From Armatimonadota bacterium (lineage in GTDB: Bacteria > Bacteroidota > Ignavibacteria > OLB7): a stretch of 51,077 bases of DNA. Below, one piece after another: positions 34,854-42,654 of this stretch. The number at the start of each line of letters is the position of its first letter. The stretch's first letter is position 1. The position numbers and the translations under genes were made by a program. The notes below the pieces were generated by a model. The model was not told the origin of the DNA. It worked only from the letters and a program-made list of their open reading frames with translations, and made no database searches. The stretch is taken from positions 1 through 51,077 of the forward strand of contig JADZEY010000024.1 of NCBI GenBank assembly GCA_020850315.1, read 5' to 3'.

Positions 34854-35081
34854 GGTGAAGGGTGAAAAGAAAACCCAACACTCTTCATTCGACATTCGAC
34901 ACTCAACACTCGCCCCTTCTTCCCCCCACGCTTGGGGGGACGCGAAGCTGCTTGCAGCGTAGCAGGGGAGCGCGGAAAGGGTGAAGGATGAAAAAGAACC
35001 CAACACTCTTCATTCGACACTCAACATTCGACATTCAACACTCGACATTTCCAACATTTCCATAATCCAAAAACAATCTCC

Positions 35082-36485
35082 ATGTCCATCATCTTCGGAA
35101 CCGACGGTTGGCGCGGCGTGATTGCCGATGATTTCACGTTCAGCAATGTGGCACTGGTGGCGCGTGCCGCTGCGCAGTTTTTCAAGAAAGAACCGAACGC
35201 CGACCGTGGCGTGGTTGTTGGCTACGATGCCCGATTCCTTTCCGACCGGTTTGCCGCAACGGTTGCGCAAATCCTTGCCGCAGAAGGGCTGACGGTCTGG
35301 CTGACCGATGGCATTTCCTCCACCCCACAAGTCTCGCTAACGGCAAAACAAAAACGCCTTGCTGGGGGGATCGTCATCACCGCAAGCCATAACCCTGCCG
35401 AGTACAACGGCTTCAAGCTGAAGGCTGGATACGGCGGCCCATCCACCCCAGAAGCGGTGGCGAAGGTCCAGAAGAACGTGACGAAAATGGAGTCCGCACC
35501 ACCCAAGCCAAAAAAGCTGAAAAGCCTTCCCGAACTGATTGCCGCAAAGCAGGTGAAAATGTTCGATTCCAAGCTGGCGTACGTGGAGTATGTGAAAAAG
35601 AAGATTGACCTTGAAGCGATCCGCAACGCCGGATTCAAAGTGCTGTACGACCCGATGTACGGAAGCGGAATCAACACCATGCACCTTCTGCTGCCGGATG
35701 CCGCGCAGCTTCATAATGAGTTCAACCCAGCCTTTGCCGACATTGACCACCCCGAACCGATGGGGGAGTATCTGGGGACGCTGATTGACCGGGTGAAAAC
35801 CGGCGGATTCACCGTTGGCCTGGCCACCGATGGCGATGCCGACCGATTGGGAGCCGTTGACGAAAACGGAAACTTTGTGGATAGCCACCGGATTTTTGTG
35901 CTGCTGATGAAGTACCTGTACGAAGACCGCAAGCAACGGGGCGCGGTGGCAAAAACCATATCGCTGACGACGATGGTCAACGATTACTGCCGCCGCAACA
36001 AGATCAAGCTGCACGAAACCGCTGTTGGATTCAAGCATATTGCCAAGCTGATGACGACCGAGAAGATTGTGATCGGTGGCGAAGAATCGGGGGGGCTGGG
36101 GACCGCGCTGCACATCCCCGAACGCGACGGCATTTTTAACGGGCTGCTGCTGCTGGAGATGATGGCAAAGCGTGGGAAAACCCTGGGCCAGCTTTCCGCC
36201 GAGTTGGACGACGAGTTCGGCCCGCACCGCTACCGCCGCGTGGATCAAAAGATGACCGAACAGAAAAAGCAGGCAATTCTTGCACGCGCAAACGCAGGGG
36301 TGAAGGAGCTTGCCGGAATGCCAGTCATCGAAACCAGCACCGTTGATGGATTCAAGTTTTTTGTGGATGGCGGGTGGCTGCTGATCCGGGCCAGCGGAAC
36401 CGAGCCGCTGCTCCGTTTTTACGCCGAAGCCAACAGCACCGAAAACGTTGACGCAATTCTTTCAGCCGCACTATCGTTGGGGTGA
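35082..36485 (+). CDS. Alpha-D-phosphohexomutase (phosphoglucomutase/phosphomannomutase family)
   Basis: 467 residues with all four family domains. The phosphoserine loop is TASHNPAEYNG (Ser102), the magnesium loop DGDADR (250-255), the sugar-binding loop GGEESGGLG and the phosphate-binding loop RASGTEPLLRFYAEA. It interconverts hexose 1- and 6-phosphates and so supplies precursors for nucleotide sugars. GEESGG is compatible with glucose or mannose; glucosamine specificity is less likely. The stop overlaps the start of the GalT-like gene by one base (TGATG), strongly suggesting that the sugar 1-phosphate is passed to that protein's pathway. Confidence 0.92.
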   Translation: MSIIFGTDGWRGVIADDFTFSNVALVARAAAQFFKKEPNADRGVVVGYDARFLSDRFAATVAQILAAEGLTVWLTDGISSTPQVSLTAKQKRLAGGIVITASHNPAEYNGFKLKAGYGGPSTPEAVAKVQKNVTKMESAPPKPKKLKSLPELIAAKQVKMFDSKLAYVEYVKKKIDLEAIRNAGFKVLYDPMYGSGINTMHLLLPDAAQLHNEFNPAFADIDHPEPMGEYLGTLIDRVKTGGFTVGLATDGDADRLGAVDENGNFVDSHRIFVLLMKYLYEDRKQRGAVAKTISLTTMVNDYCRRNKIKLHETAVGFKHIAKLMTTEKIVIGGEESGGLGTALHIPERDGIFNGLLLLEMMAKRGKTLGQLSAELDDEFGPHRYRRVDQKMTEQKKQAILARANAGVKELAGMPVIETSTVDGFKFFVDGGWLLIRASGTEPLLRFYAEANSTENVDAILSAALSLG

Positions 36486-37876
36486 TGAAGTACTCAGCAT
36501 TCTACAATATCATGCCCGACGGAACGGTGAAGCAGATCAACCCCTTCACCGGGAACGAAGTGTGGGCTGTGCCGGAAAGGGCATCCAAGCCGACCCAGAA
36601 CGGAGCCACCCCCCCAGAGCTGGCTTCGCTGGAAGGTGTGGATCGCGCCCACATCTGCGCGTTCTGTTCGGGCAGATATTTGGAAACCGCCCCGGAGAAA
36701 TTCCGCTACGTGCGCGATGGCAACGCCTGGCATCGCCACGATTACCTTCTTGCCGACCAGTATTCCGCAACCACGGCGGAGTTCCGCTGTTTTGCCAATT
36801 TGTTCGAGATCGTCACGCTTGACTACTGGAAGCAGAACTACGGCTACATCCCTTCCCCCACCGACCTTGAAAAACTTCACCGCCACGCCGCTACCGATGC
36901 CGGAATGGAACACCTGCGGAGCGTGGTGGAGTACAAACGGGCGTTCCGCACCAACCGGAACAGCAGCACCGCAAAAGGGAACGGAGCGGGGAGCACATCG
37001 GGAAATGGAAATGGTGGAAACGGGATCGCAAGCGGGCAAGAGCAGCGTGCGCTTTCCAACGACGAAATCCTGGCACTCAGCGAGCCGATGTACGCCGGCT
37101 GCCACGAGCTTATCGCTGCCCGCCACCACTACCACCCCAACGGGACAACCCAGGCGGATCTTCTCAGCAGTGGGCGACTTACCCCCGGCGAGCATTATCA
37201 CTACTTCCAATCCACCATCGAATCGTTGCAGCGGATTGTGGCGCGCAACCGCTACGTCCGCTATGTTTCGGTTTTCCAAAATTGGCTGAAAGGGGCCGGC
37301 GCAAGTTTCGACCATCTGCACAAACAGCTTGTTGGATTGGACGAATGGGGGGCATCCATCACCCGCCAAGTGACGATGCTGAAAAAGGATCCAAACGCAT
37401 TCAACGAGTACGCCGCCAACTTTGCGGCGATGTTCAACCTGGTGTTTGCCGAGAACGAACACGCCATTGCATTTGTGGGAATCGGCCACCGCTTCCCGAC
37501 GATTGAGATATTCTCCAAGTCGCGCCACGCACGCCCCTGGGAACACACCCCCGAGGAACTGCAAGGGGTCAGCGATTTGGTCCACGCTTGCCACGCGGCA
37601 ACCGGGGCAGAGATCAGCTGCAACGAGGAATGGTACTACAGCCCGATTGATGCAGTGGTGAAAATGCCCTGGCACGTGCTGATTAAATGGCGCATCCATG
37701 TGCAAGCCGGGTTCGAAGGGGGAACCAGCATCTTCCTGAACCCGATGACCCCGGTGGAACTTCGCGACCGGATTGTGCCACGCCTGTACGCGCTTCGCGA
37801 TGAAGGAGCCGTGCAAAACGTGCTAATTGCCGAGGAGTGCAACATTGCGCCGAACCCGCTGAACTACTACCAGTAA
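36485..37876 (+). CDS. GalT-like HIT-superfamily protein (DUF4921-like)
   Basis: About 463 residues from the ATG at 36485. It has a CxxC pair (Cys58, Cys61 in HICAFCSGRY) like the zinc site of galactose-1-phosphate uridylyltransferases, and an active-site-like motif FDHLHKQLVGLDE (His277, His279, Gln281). A Gly/Asn/Ser-rich insert of about 30 residues (158-187) lies mid-protein and looks disordered. GalT-type enzymes transfer UMP to a sugar 1-phosphate through a histidine intermediate. The coupled phosphohexomutase upstream fits a nucleotide-sugar role. Exact substrate unknown. Confidence 0.72.
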   Translation: MKYSAFYNIMPDGTVKQINPFTGNEVWAVPERASKPTQNGATPPELASLEGVDRAHICAFCSGRYLETAPEKFRYVRDGNAWHRHDYLLADQYSATTAEFRCFANLFEIVTLDYWKQNYGYIPSPTDLEKLHRHAATDAGMEHLRSVVEYKRAFRTNRNSSTAKGNGAGSTSGNGNGGNGIASGQEQRALSNDEILALSEPMYAGCHELIAARHHYHPNGTTQADLLSSGRLTPGEHYHYFQSTIESLQRIVARNRYVRYVSVFQNWLKGAGASFDHLHKQLVGLDEWGASITRQVTMLKKDPNAFNEYAANFAAMFNLVFAENEHAIAFVGIGHRFPTIEIFSKSRHARPWEHTPEELQGVSDLVHACHAATGAEISCNEEWYYSPIDAVVKMPWHVLIKWRIHVQAGFEGGTSIFLNPMTPVELRDRIVPRLYALRDEGAVQNVLIAEECNIAPNPLNYYQ

Positions 37877-38931
37877 CAACGGTGGGAACTTTCGCCAAAC
37901 GTGCCGAACGATGGTTGCGCCGCCGCCTGCTGTGGCTGCTGTCGCGGCGGCCACGCCCTACTTCCGGGGCAACGGTTTCCGCGCTTACTCACTCGCTTAC
38001 TCACTCCCCCTCCATCCTCCTGATTCGTCCCGACCGGATTGGCGATGCGCTCATCACAACACCCACCATCCAACTGCTTCGCACGCGATTTCCGAACGCC
38101 ACAATCGCGCTGCTGCTTGGCGCAAAGAATGCCGCCGTTGCCGAACTGATGCCAGAGATCAACCGAACGCATCTGCTTCCCGTTTCGGCGGTTGGCGCGT
38201 GGAAGGTGATGCGCCAGATCCGCCGCCAGCGGTACGATGTGGCGATAAATCTGGTGGCCAACGATTCCGCAAGCGCGGCGGCAATTACCGCGTTTAGCGG
38301 TGGGAAATGGAAGATTGGATTTGCCGGAGAATCGTCGGCCATCTACAGCGTTGCACTCCCGCGCCCCGCCACGCCAACTCACATCGTGCGGGAAACCTCC
38401 CTTCTGCTTGCTCCGTTTGGGATTCCCCCAATCGGCCCGCAGCCAACCCACGCAAACCAGCGGCTGCGGGTTCGGGTGGATCAAGGTGCGGGGCAAAGAA
38501 GCATGGTGCTACTGAACATCAGCGGAAGCGAGCCAAGCAAGTATTGGGGAACTGAGCAGTTCACCACCCTCGGCTTGCTTCTGCGCAAGCATGGAATGGA
38601 GGCTGCGGTTGCCTGCAAGCCCGGGGACCTCAGCTTTGCCGAACAGATCGTTGCTGGAAGCGATATCCAACTGATTCCCCCCACCCGTAGCTTTGCCCAG
38701 TTTGCCCAGCGCATTGCCGAAGCTGCATTGATCCTTACCCCCGACACCTCCATCGTCCATCTTTCGGCGGCATTGGGGAAGCCAACGGTGGTGCTGGCTG
38801 CCGATGCCGGAAGCATTGCAACATGGCAGCCGTGGGGGGTTCCGTTTCGGGTTGTTGACGGGGGGGGGATGAGCCTTACCGCTATCTCGGCAACGGAAGC
38901 CCTGCAAGCAATTATCGAACTGTTGCCGTAA
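37837..38931 (+). CDS. GT9-family glycosyltransferase (heptosyltransferase-like)
   Basis: About 364 residues from a GTG at 37837, which overlaps the previous gene by 40 bp; a GTG at 37882 (349 residues) is equally possible. The Rossmann core starts ILLIRPDRIGDALITTPTIQLLRTRFP, the GT9 hallmark. A second domain has LNISGSEPSKYW, then ILTPDTSIVHLSAALGKPTVVLA, the usual donor-binding end. GT9 enzymes such as WaaC/WaaF add heptoses to lipopolysaccharide inner core. An Arg-rich amphipathic leader (RAERWLRRRLLWLLSRR) suggests membrane contact. The following gene is an MsbA-like flippase on the same strand, supporting a lipopolysaccharide or glycolipid pathway. Confidence 0.88.
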   Translation: MQHCAEPAELLPVTTVGTFAKRAERWLRRRLLWLLSRRPRPTSGATVSALTHSLTHSPSILLIRPDRIGDALITTPTIQLLRTRFPNATIALLLGAKNAAVAELMPEINRTHLLPVSAVGAWKVMRQIRRQRYDVAINLVANDSASAAAITAFSGGKWKIGFAGESSAIYSVALPRPATPTHIVRETSLLLAPFGIPPIGPQPTHANQRLRVRVDQGAGQRSMVLLNISGSEPSKYWGTEQFTTLGLLLRKHGMEAAVACKPGDLSFAEQIVAGSDIQLIPPTRSFAQFAQRIAEAALILTPDTSIVHLSAALGKPTVVLAADAGSIATWQPWGVPFRVVDGGGMSLTAISATEALQAIIELLP

Positions 38932-38972
38932 CCTCTCCACGCGCCAGAACTCACAAAACCAACCGCCACGCA

Positions 38973-40796
38973 ATGAACGTTTTCCGTCCCCTTCTCCCAA
39001 TGCTTCGCCCCTACTTCGGGTGGATGGCGTTGCTGGTGGCCCTCAGCATGATTCACTCATTCTTCAGCACCCTCACCATCAGCATCATCATGCCAATTAT
39101 GAAGCTGATTTTTCCCGATGGAGCTTCCGCCGATGCCACAGCGGCGGCCTCAACCGGAAGCACCCTCACCTCAGGCATTCTGAACCCGCTGACGGAGTTA
39201 GTGATTGCCCCGGGTGATCGCCTTGCCTCACTCTGGAATCTTTGCCTGCTGATCGTTGCCATTTTCCTGCTGAAAAATGCCGCGAAATATTCCAGCTACC
39301 TGCTGAACGTTGCGGTGGAGGAGCGGTTCATCCGCGACATCCGCAACCGGATGTTTGGCCATGCGCTGCGGCTTCCGCTGGGCTACTTCCACAACCGCCG
39401 GCTTGGCGACCTGATGTCGGTGATGACCAACGACGTTGGCGCGATGAACGCCGCGCTAACCCCAACGCTGCGGATGCTGATCCAGGAACCGTTCCAAGTG
39501 ATGTTTATGATGTTCCTGCTGATCGGCATCTCCCCCATTCTTACGCTAATTGCCTTCAGCACCAGTATCCTTTCGGTGGTGATGATCCAAGTGCTGCGGA
39601 AGTACGTGCGGCGGTATTCGGAGCGGATGCAGTCAACGTTGGGGAGCATCAACAGCCGGTTGCAGGAGGCGTTCCAAAACATCCGCATTGTGAAAGGCTA
39701 CAATGCCGAAGCCGCCGAATCGGGAAGGTTCAACCAGCAGACCAACAACTACGTGACCGCCGCGGTGAAGCATGGCCGCGTCACCCACTCCACCGGGCCC
39801 GCCAGCGAGATATTCGCGATTGTGGCGTTGGTGGTGGTGCTGTTCTACGGCGGAAGCAAGGTGATTGAAGGGACGCTATCGGGGCCAGAATTATTCACCT
39901 TTCTGTTCCTGCTGTTCGCCATCATGCAGCCGATCACCGCACTGATCTCGCTCCCCACCAATATCCAACGGGGCATGGTGGCAGCCGAGCGGGTGATGGA
40001 GTTGCTGAACACCCCGACCGAGCCATCGGGGGGAACAACCACGGCAACCAAGCTGAACAACGCTATCACACTGCACGATGTGAGCTTCCGCTACCGTCCC
40101 GATAAGCCGGTGCTGCAAGGGATCAATCTGGCGATTCGGCGGGGGGAAACCCTGGCGTTGGTGGGGCCGTCCGGCGGCGGGAAATCAACGCTGGCGGATT
40201 TGGTGGCACGGTTCTACGACCCCGAATCGGGAAGCATTCTGATGGATGAGACCGACATCCGCCAGATTGAGGTTGGAAGCTACCGACGGCTGTTCGGGAT
40301 GGTGACGCAGGAATCACTGTTGTTCAACGACACCGCGTTCAACAACATCGCCTACGGCCTGCACGATGTTGACCAAGCCGCCGTGGAAGCCGCCGCACGT
40401 GCGGCCAATGCCCACCAGTTTATCGCCGCCATGCCGCACGGCTACCAGACGGTGATTGGCGACCGTGGTGTGTTGCTTTCCGGAGGGCAGCGCCAGCGGC
40501 TGGCAATCGCCCGCGCACTGCTCCGCGACCCACAGATTTTGCTGTTTGATGAGGCCACATCGGCACTGGATAACGAGTCGGAAAAATTGGTGCAGGAGGC
40601 AATCACCCGGCTTCTGGTGAACCGCACGGCGATCGTGATTGCCCACCGCCTTTCCACCATCCGCGCCGCCCACAACATTGTGGTTGTTGACGAAGGGCGA
40701 ATCGTGGAAGAAGGAACGCACGAAACGTTGATGGAAGCCAACGGGATCTATCGGAAGCTGGTGGAGCTTGGGGAGCGGAGGGATCACACGGCGTAA
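38973..40796 (+). CDS. MsbA-like homodimeric ABC exporter (lipid/glycolipid flippase)
   Basis: 607 residues. Six transmembrane helices (about 15-330, with a Ser/Thr/Ala-rich loop at 50-70 after helix 1) precede a canonical nucleotide-binding domain: Walker A GPSGGGKS (398-405), signature LSGGQRQRLAIARA (from 502), Walker B ILLFDEATSALD (522-533) and IVIAHRLSTIRAA. Unlike the pair at 29-33 kb, every catalytic residue is canonical, so it probably works as a homodimer. Position 41 bp after a heptosyltransferase-like gene suggests lipid A core or related glycolipid flipping. A drug exporter is the alternative. Confidence 0.9.
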   Translation: MNVFRPLLPMLRPYFGWMALLVALSMIHSFFSTLTISIIMPIMKLIFPDGASADATAAASTGSTLTSGILNPLTELVIAPGDRLASLWNLCLLIVAIFLLKNAAKYSSYLLNVAVEERFIRDIRNRMFGHALRLPLGYFHNRRLGDLMSVMTNDVGAMNAALTPTLRMLIQEPFQVMFMMFLLIGISPILTLIAFSTSILSVVMIQVLRKYVRRYSERMQSTLGSINSRLQEAFQNIRIVKGYNAEAAESGRFNQQTNNYVTAAVKHGRVTHSTGPASEIFAIVALVVVLFYGGSKVIEGTLSGPELFTFLFLLFAIMQPITALISLPTNIQRGMVAAERVMELLNTPTEPSGGTTTATKLNNAITLHDVSFRYRPDKPVLQGINLAIRRGETLALVGPSGGGKSTLADLVARFYDPESGSILMDETDIRQIEVGSYRRLFGMVTQESLLFNDTAFNNIAYGLHDVDQAAVEAAARAANAHQFIAAMPHGYQTVIGDRGVLLSGGQRQRLAIARALLRDPQILLFDEATSALDNESEKLVQEAITRLLVNRTAIVIAHRLSTIRAAHNIVVVDEGRIVEEGTHETLMEANGIYRKLVELGERRDHTA

Positions 40797-41127
40797 CGTG
40801 AAGGTTTGCACAACCAACGAAACTCACCCACGCTCCTCCCTCATTCTTTTTGGTTATTGCGGGGAGCAGCCGCGACGTAGCACCGCGAGCATCACTCCCT
40901 TCATTACTCACCCACCTTACGCAACCCCATTGGCAGCGTGTCCGATGCTCTCCGCCCCCCCGAGATGGGCTTGCACCGCTGCTTCGCGGTGCTTCATCGC
41001 CGACTCCTTGTCGAAGCCCCCGCCCCTTCGGGGCAATGGCGGGGGATGGCCTGTGCGTAAGGTGAGTGACCAATGACCAATGCCCCTCTTTGCAACTGAC
41101 CACTGACCACTGACCACTGACTACTGA
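40797..41127. other. Repeat-filled intergenic region after the MsbA-like gene
   Basis: A 331-bp gap without a gene. It contains a small element with inverted CACCTTACGCA ends (40913-41066), a GACCAATGACCAATG stretch (about 41069-41082) and a GACCACT/GACTACT heptamer tract (about 41092-41139). Confidence 0.8.
40913..41066. mobile_element. MITE-like element with inverted CACCTTACGCA ends
   Basis: CACCTTACGCA (40913-40923) and its reverse complement TGCGTAAGGTG (41054-41064) bound about 150 bp without coding capacity. The interior has several stem-loops, for example GCACCG-ctgcttcg-CGGTGC and CCCCGCC-ccttcggggcaat-GGCGGGG. The same end motif bounds a 382-bp element at 50.6-50.9 kb and occurs singly at 15.7 kb. 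Mobility is inferred only from recurrence. Confidence 0.5.
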
Positions 41128-41139
41128 CTACTGACTACT
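41092..41139. repeat. Heptanucleotide repeat tract (GACCACT/GACTACT)
   Basis: About six 7-bp units in a row, starting after GCAACT and ending in a C-rich run beside the stop of the DUF3037 gene. Confidence 0.85.
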
Positions 41140-41529
41140 CCCCCCCCCACATTGCTCCCAGCACATCCGCCGCAATGCCTCCTGCAAGTTACGGCAACGC
41201 CCTGGATGAACCGGAGAAGTTTGCAGCATCGCCGAACGCGGGGCCGTTAGCCAGTGGAATCGCTCGGATGGCGGAAGCAATCCCACCATCCCACCTTCTG
41301 CCCCACCATTGCACACCCGCTGGTAGCCCTCCACAAAACGCTGAAGCAATGGGACGTTGAACGCCGGTTGCAACGCCCGAATCCGCTCGGCTGAGATGCA
41401 AAACGCCGCATCCAAATACCCCGATTGACGCGCCAGCAACACCACGCCAATGTTCACAAATGCCCCGGTATGCACCCGTGGCACACACCGCACAACTGCG
41501 TAATCGAACTCGTGCCACTCCGTGCTCAT
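41128..41529 (-). CDS. DUF3037 family protein
   Basis: 133 residues. The opening WHEFDYAVVRCVPRVHTGAFVNIGVVLLARQ is the typical start of DUF3037 proteins, and FNVPLLQRFVEGYQRVCNGG with the FHWLTAPRSAMLQTSPVHPG segment fits the rest. Function is unknown. The start overlaps the stop of the HipA-like kinase gene as ATGA, so the two are co-translated. DUF3037 and HipA-like kinases are recurrent neighbours in bacteria; a substrate or antitoxin-like partner role is inference. The 3' end abuts a heptamer repeat tract that may supply the last codons. Confidence 0.83.
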   Translation of the reverse strand: MSTEWHEFDYAVVRCVPRVHTGAFVNIGVVLLARQSGYLDAAFCISAERIRALQPAFNVPLLQRFVEGYQRVCNGGAEGGMVGLLPPSERFHWLTAPRSAMLQTSPVHPGRCRNLQEALRRMCWEQCGGGSSQ

Positions 41530-42368
41530 CGGCGGTACTCCTTTGCGGCAAGTGGTTGGCGTTGCCGCAGCTGCCGCGCTTCCTCGGCAGTGGAAACAAA
41601 CGGCGGCTGGCCGCCAAGCCGTTGCTCGAAATACTGCTGATACGCCAAGCGATTTTCCTGGGGAGAAGCGAACGCAGGGGCAACGCCGGACGGAGCATCC
41701 ATCAGCAAGTCATCAGGGATCAGCGCAAGGATTGCAGCGATCAGTTCCGGCGAACATTCCCCACGCAGCCGCTGGTCGGCATCGGCGATGCTGCCAGCAA
41801 ACGGAAGCAGCACGTGGTCGCGGATTGGCGCAAAAGGGGATTGCGAAGTTGCCCCAGTAACGCCGGGCCAATGGTGGTGAAAATAGAGTGCGGCCCCGTG
41901 GTCAATCAGCCAGACTCTATCGTTCCAAAACATCATATTTGGATTGCGCGGGGTGCGGTCAATATTGGTGGCGAAGGCATCCAGCCAGACGACGTTGGCC
42001 GCCAATTCGGGGTCAATATCGGTGATGACAACGGGGTCGAAATTGTAGGCTCCTTCCAGATAGCGCGCGCCAACGTTGGCTCCCACGCTTCCGCGAAGAA
42101 TATCTTGGATTTCGGAATCAGGCTCGGTTCGCCCAAACGATTCGCCGATCTGGATCAGCGCAAGCGGTGGCGTTGGAAGCTGCAACGCGGTTGCAAGCGA
42201 TCCAACGATAATTTCAGCAATCAAGGCTTTTGCCCCCTGCCCCGCCCCACGAAATTTTGCCACGAACATCCCACCATCTTCGGTATCTACAATTGCCGGA
42301 AGCGAGCCGCCTTCACGAAGTGGAGTTAGGTAACGGGTTGCCTGATATGTTGGTAATGAAGGGTTCAT
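41526..42368 (-). CDS. HipA-like kinase
   Basis: About 280 residues from the ATG at 42368; a longer frame to 42494 adds an unrelated leader. Kinase features are the ATP-anchoring lysine in GGMFVAKFRGAGQG, the catalytic loop NIDRTPRNPN (Asp and the metal-binding Asn), and the DFG-equivalent LIDHGAALYF. It is shorter than HipA (about 440) and lacks the HipA N-terminal domain, matching the compact HipA-like family found next to DUF3037. HipA phosphorylates Glu-tRNA synthetase; the target here is unknown. It is coupled by ATGA to the DUF3037 gene. No HipB-like HTH antitoxin is present. Confidence 0.78.
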   Translation of the reverse strand: MNPSLPTYQATRYLTPLREGGSLPAIVDTEDGGMFVAKFRGAGQGAKALIAEIIVGSLATALQLPTPPLALIQIGESFGRTEPDSEIQDILRGSVGANVGARYLEGAYNFDPVVITDIDPELAANVVWLDAFATNIDRTPRNPNMMFWNDRVWLIDHGAALYFHHHWPGVTGATSQSPFAPIRDHVLLPFAGSIADADQRLRGECSPELIAAILALIPDDLLMDAPSGVAPAFASPQENRLAYQQYFEQRLGGQPPFVSTAEEARQLRQRQPLAAKEYRR

Positions 42369-42551
42369 GCGGCACAACTTACGGGAAATGGGGGGAAGAA
42401 TGGAAAGTCTGGAAATAATGATGGGAAACTGCTTGTATAGAGTAATAATGCGGCATACATTTGCCGCCAACTTCGATGCCACCGAATAGCCCATTATTCT
42501 ATGGCATTACCTCAACAATCATACACCTTTTACCTTAATGCTATGAACGCA

Positions 42552-42594
42552 CTGCCACAGGACAACTGCCACAGGACAACTGCCACAGGACAGA
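42552..42594. repeat. 14-bp tandem repeat made of paired heptamers
   Basis: GCCACAGGACAACT repeats about three times (the last unit diverging) in the 286-bp gap between the HipA-like gene and the BNR-repeat gene. The 14-bp period is two heptamers, GCCACAG and GACAACT, the latter shared with the GACCACT family. The rest of the gap shows no gene and presumably holds promoters for both divergent genes. Confidence 0.8.
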
Positions 42595-42654
42595 GGAAAG
42601 AAATAACCAACAACTAGACATTCCAGCAGCTATTATTGGAGGGAGAAAAGACCA

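Larger units (their letters stand above)
34585..35081. repeat. Intergenic repeat array between eno and the phosphohexomutase gene
   Basis: The whole gap is repeats and has no gene. GTGAAGA heptamer tracts occur at about 34598-34623, 34727-34750, 34853-34870 and 34977-34990. CGACACT/CGACATT/CAACATT heptamers of opposite sense occur at about 34767-34793, 34887-34915 and 35006-35052. Two identical 64-bp blocks with a GCCGAGC-gtct-GCTCGGC hairpin lie between them. The array runs up to the start region of the next gene. Confidence 0.88.

Noticed and set aside
37882-38931. GT9 gene starting only at the later GTG
   Set aside because: Equally possible; I kept the earlier GTG because AGGAG-like bases lie next to it, and state both starts.
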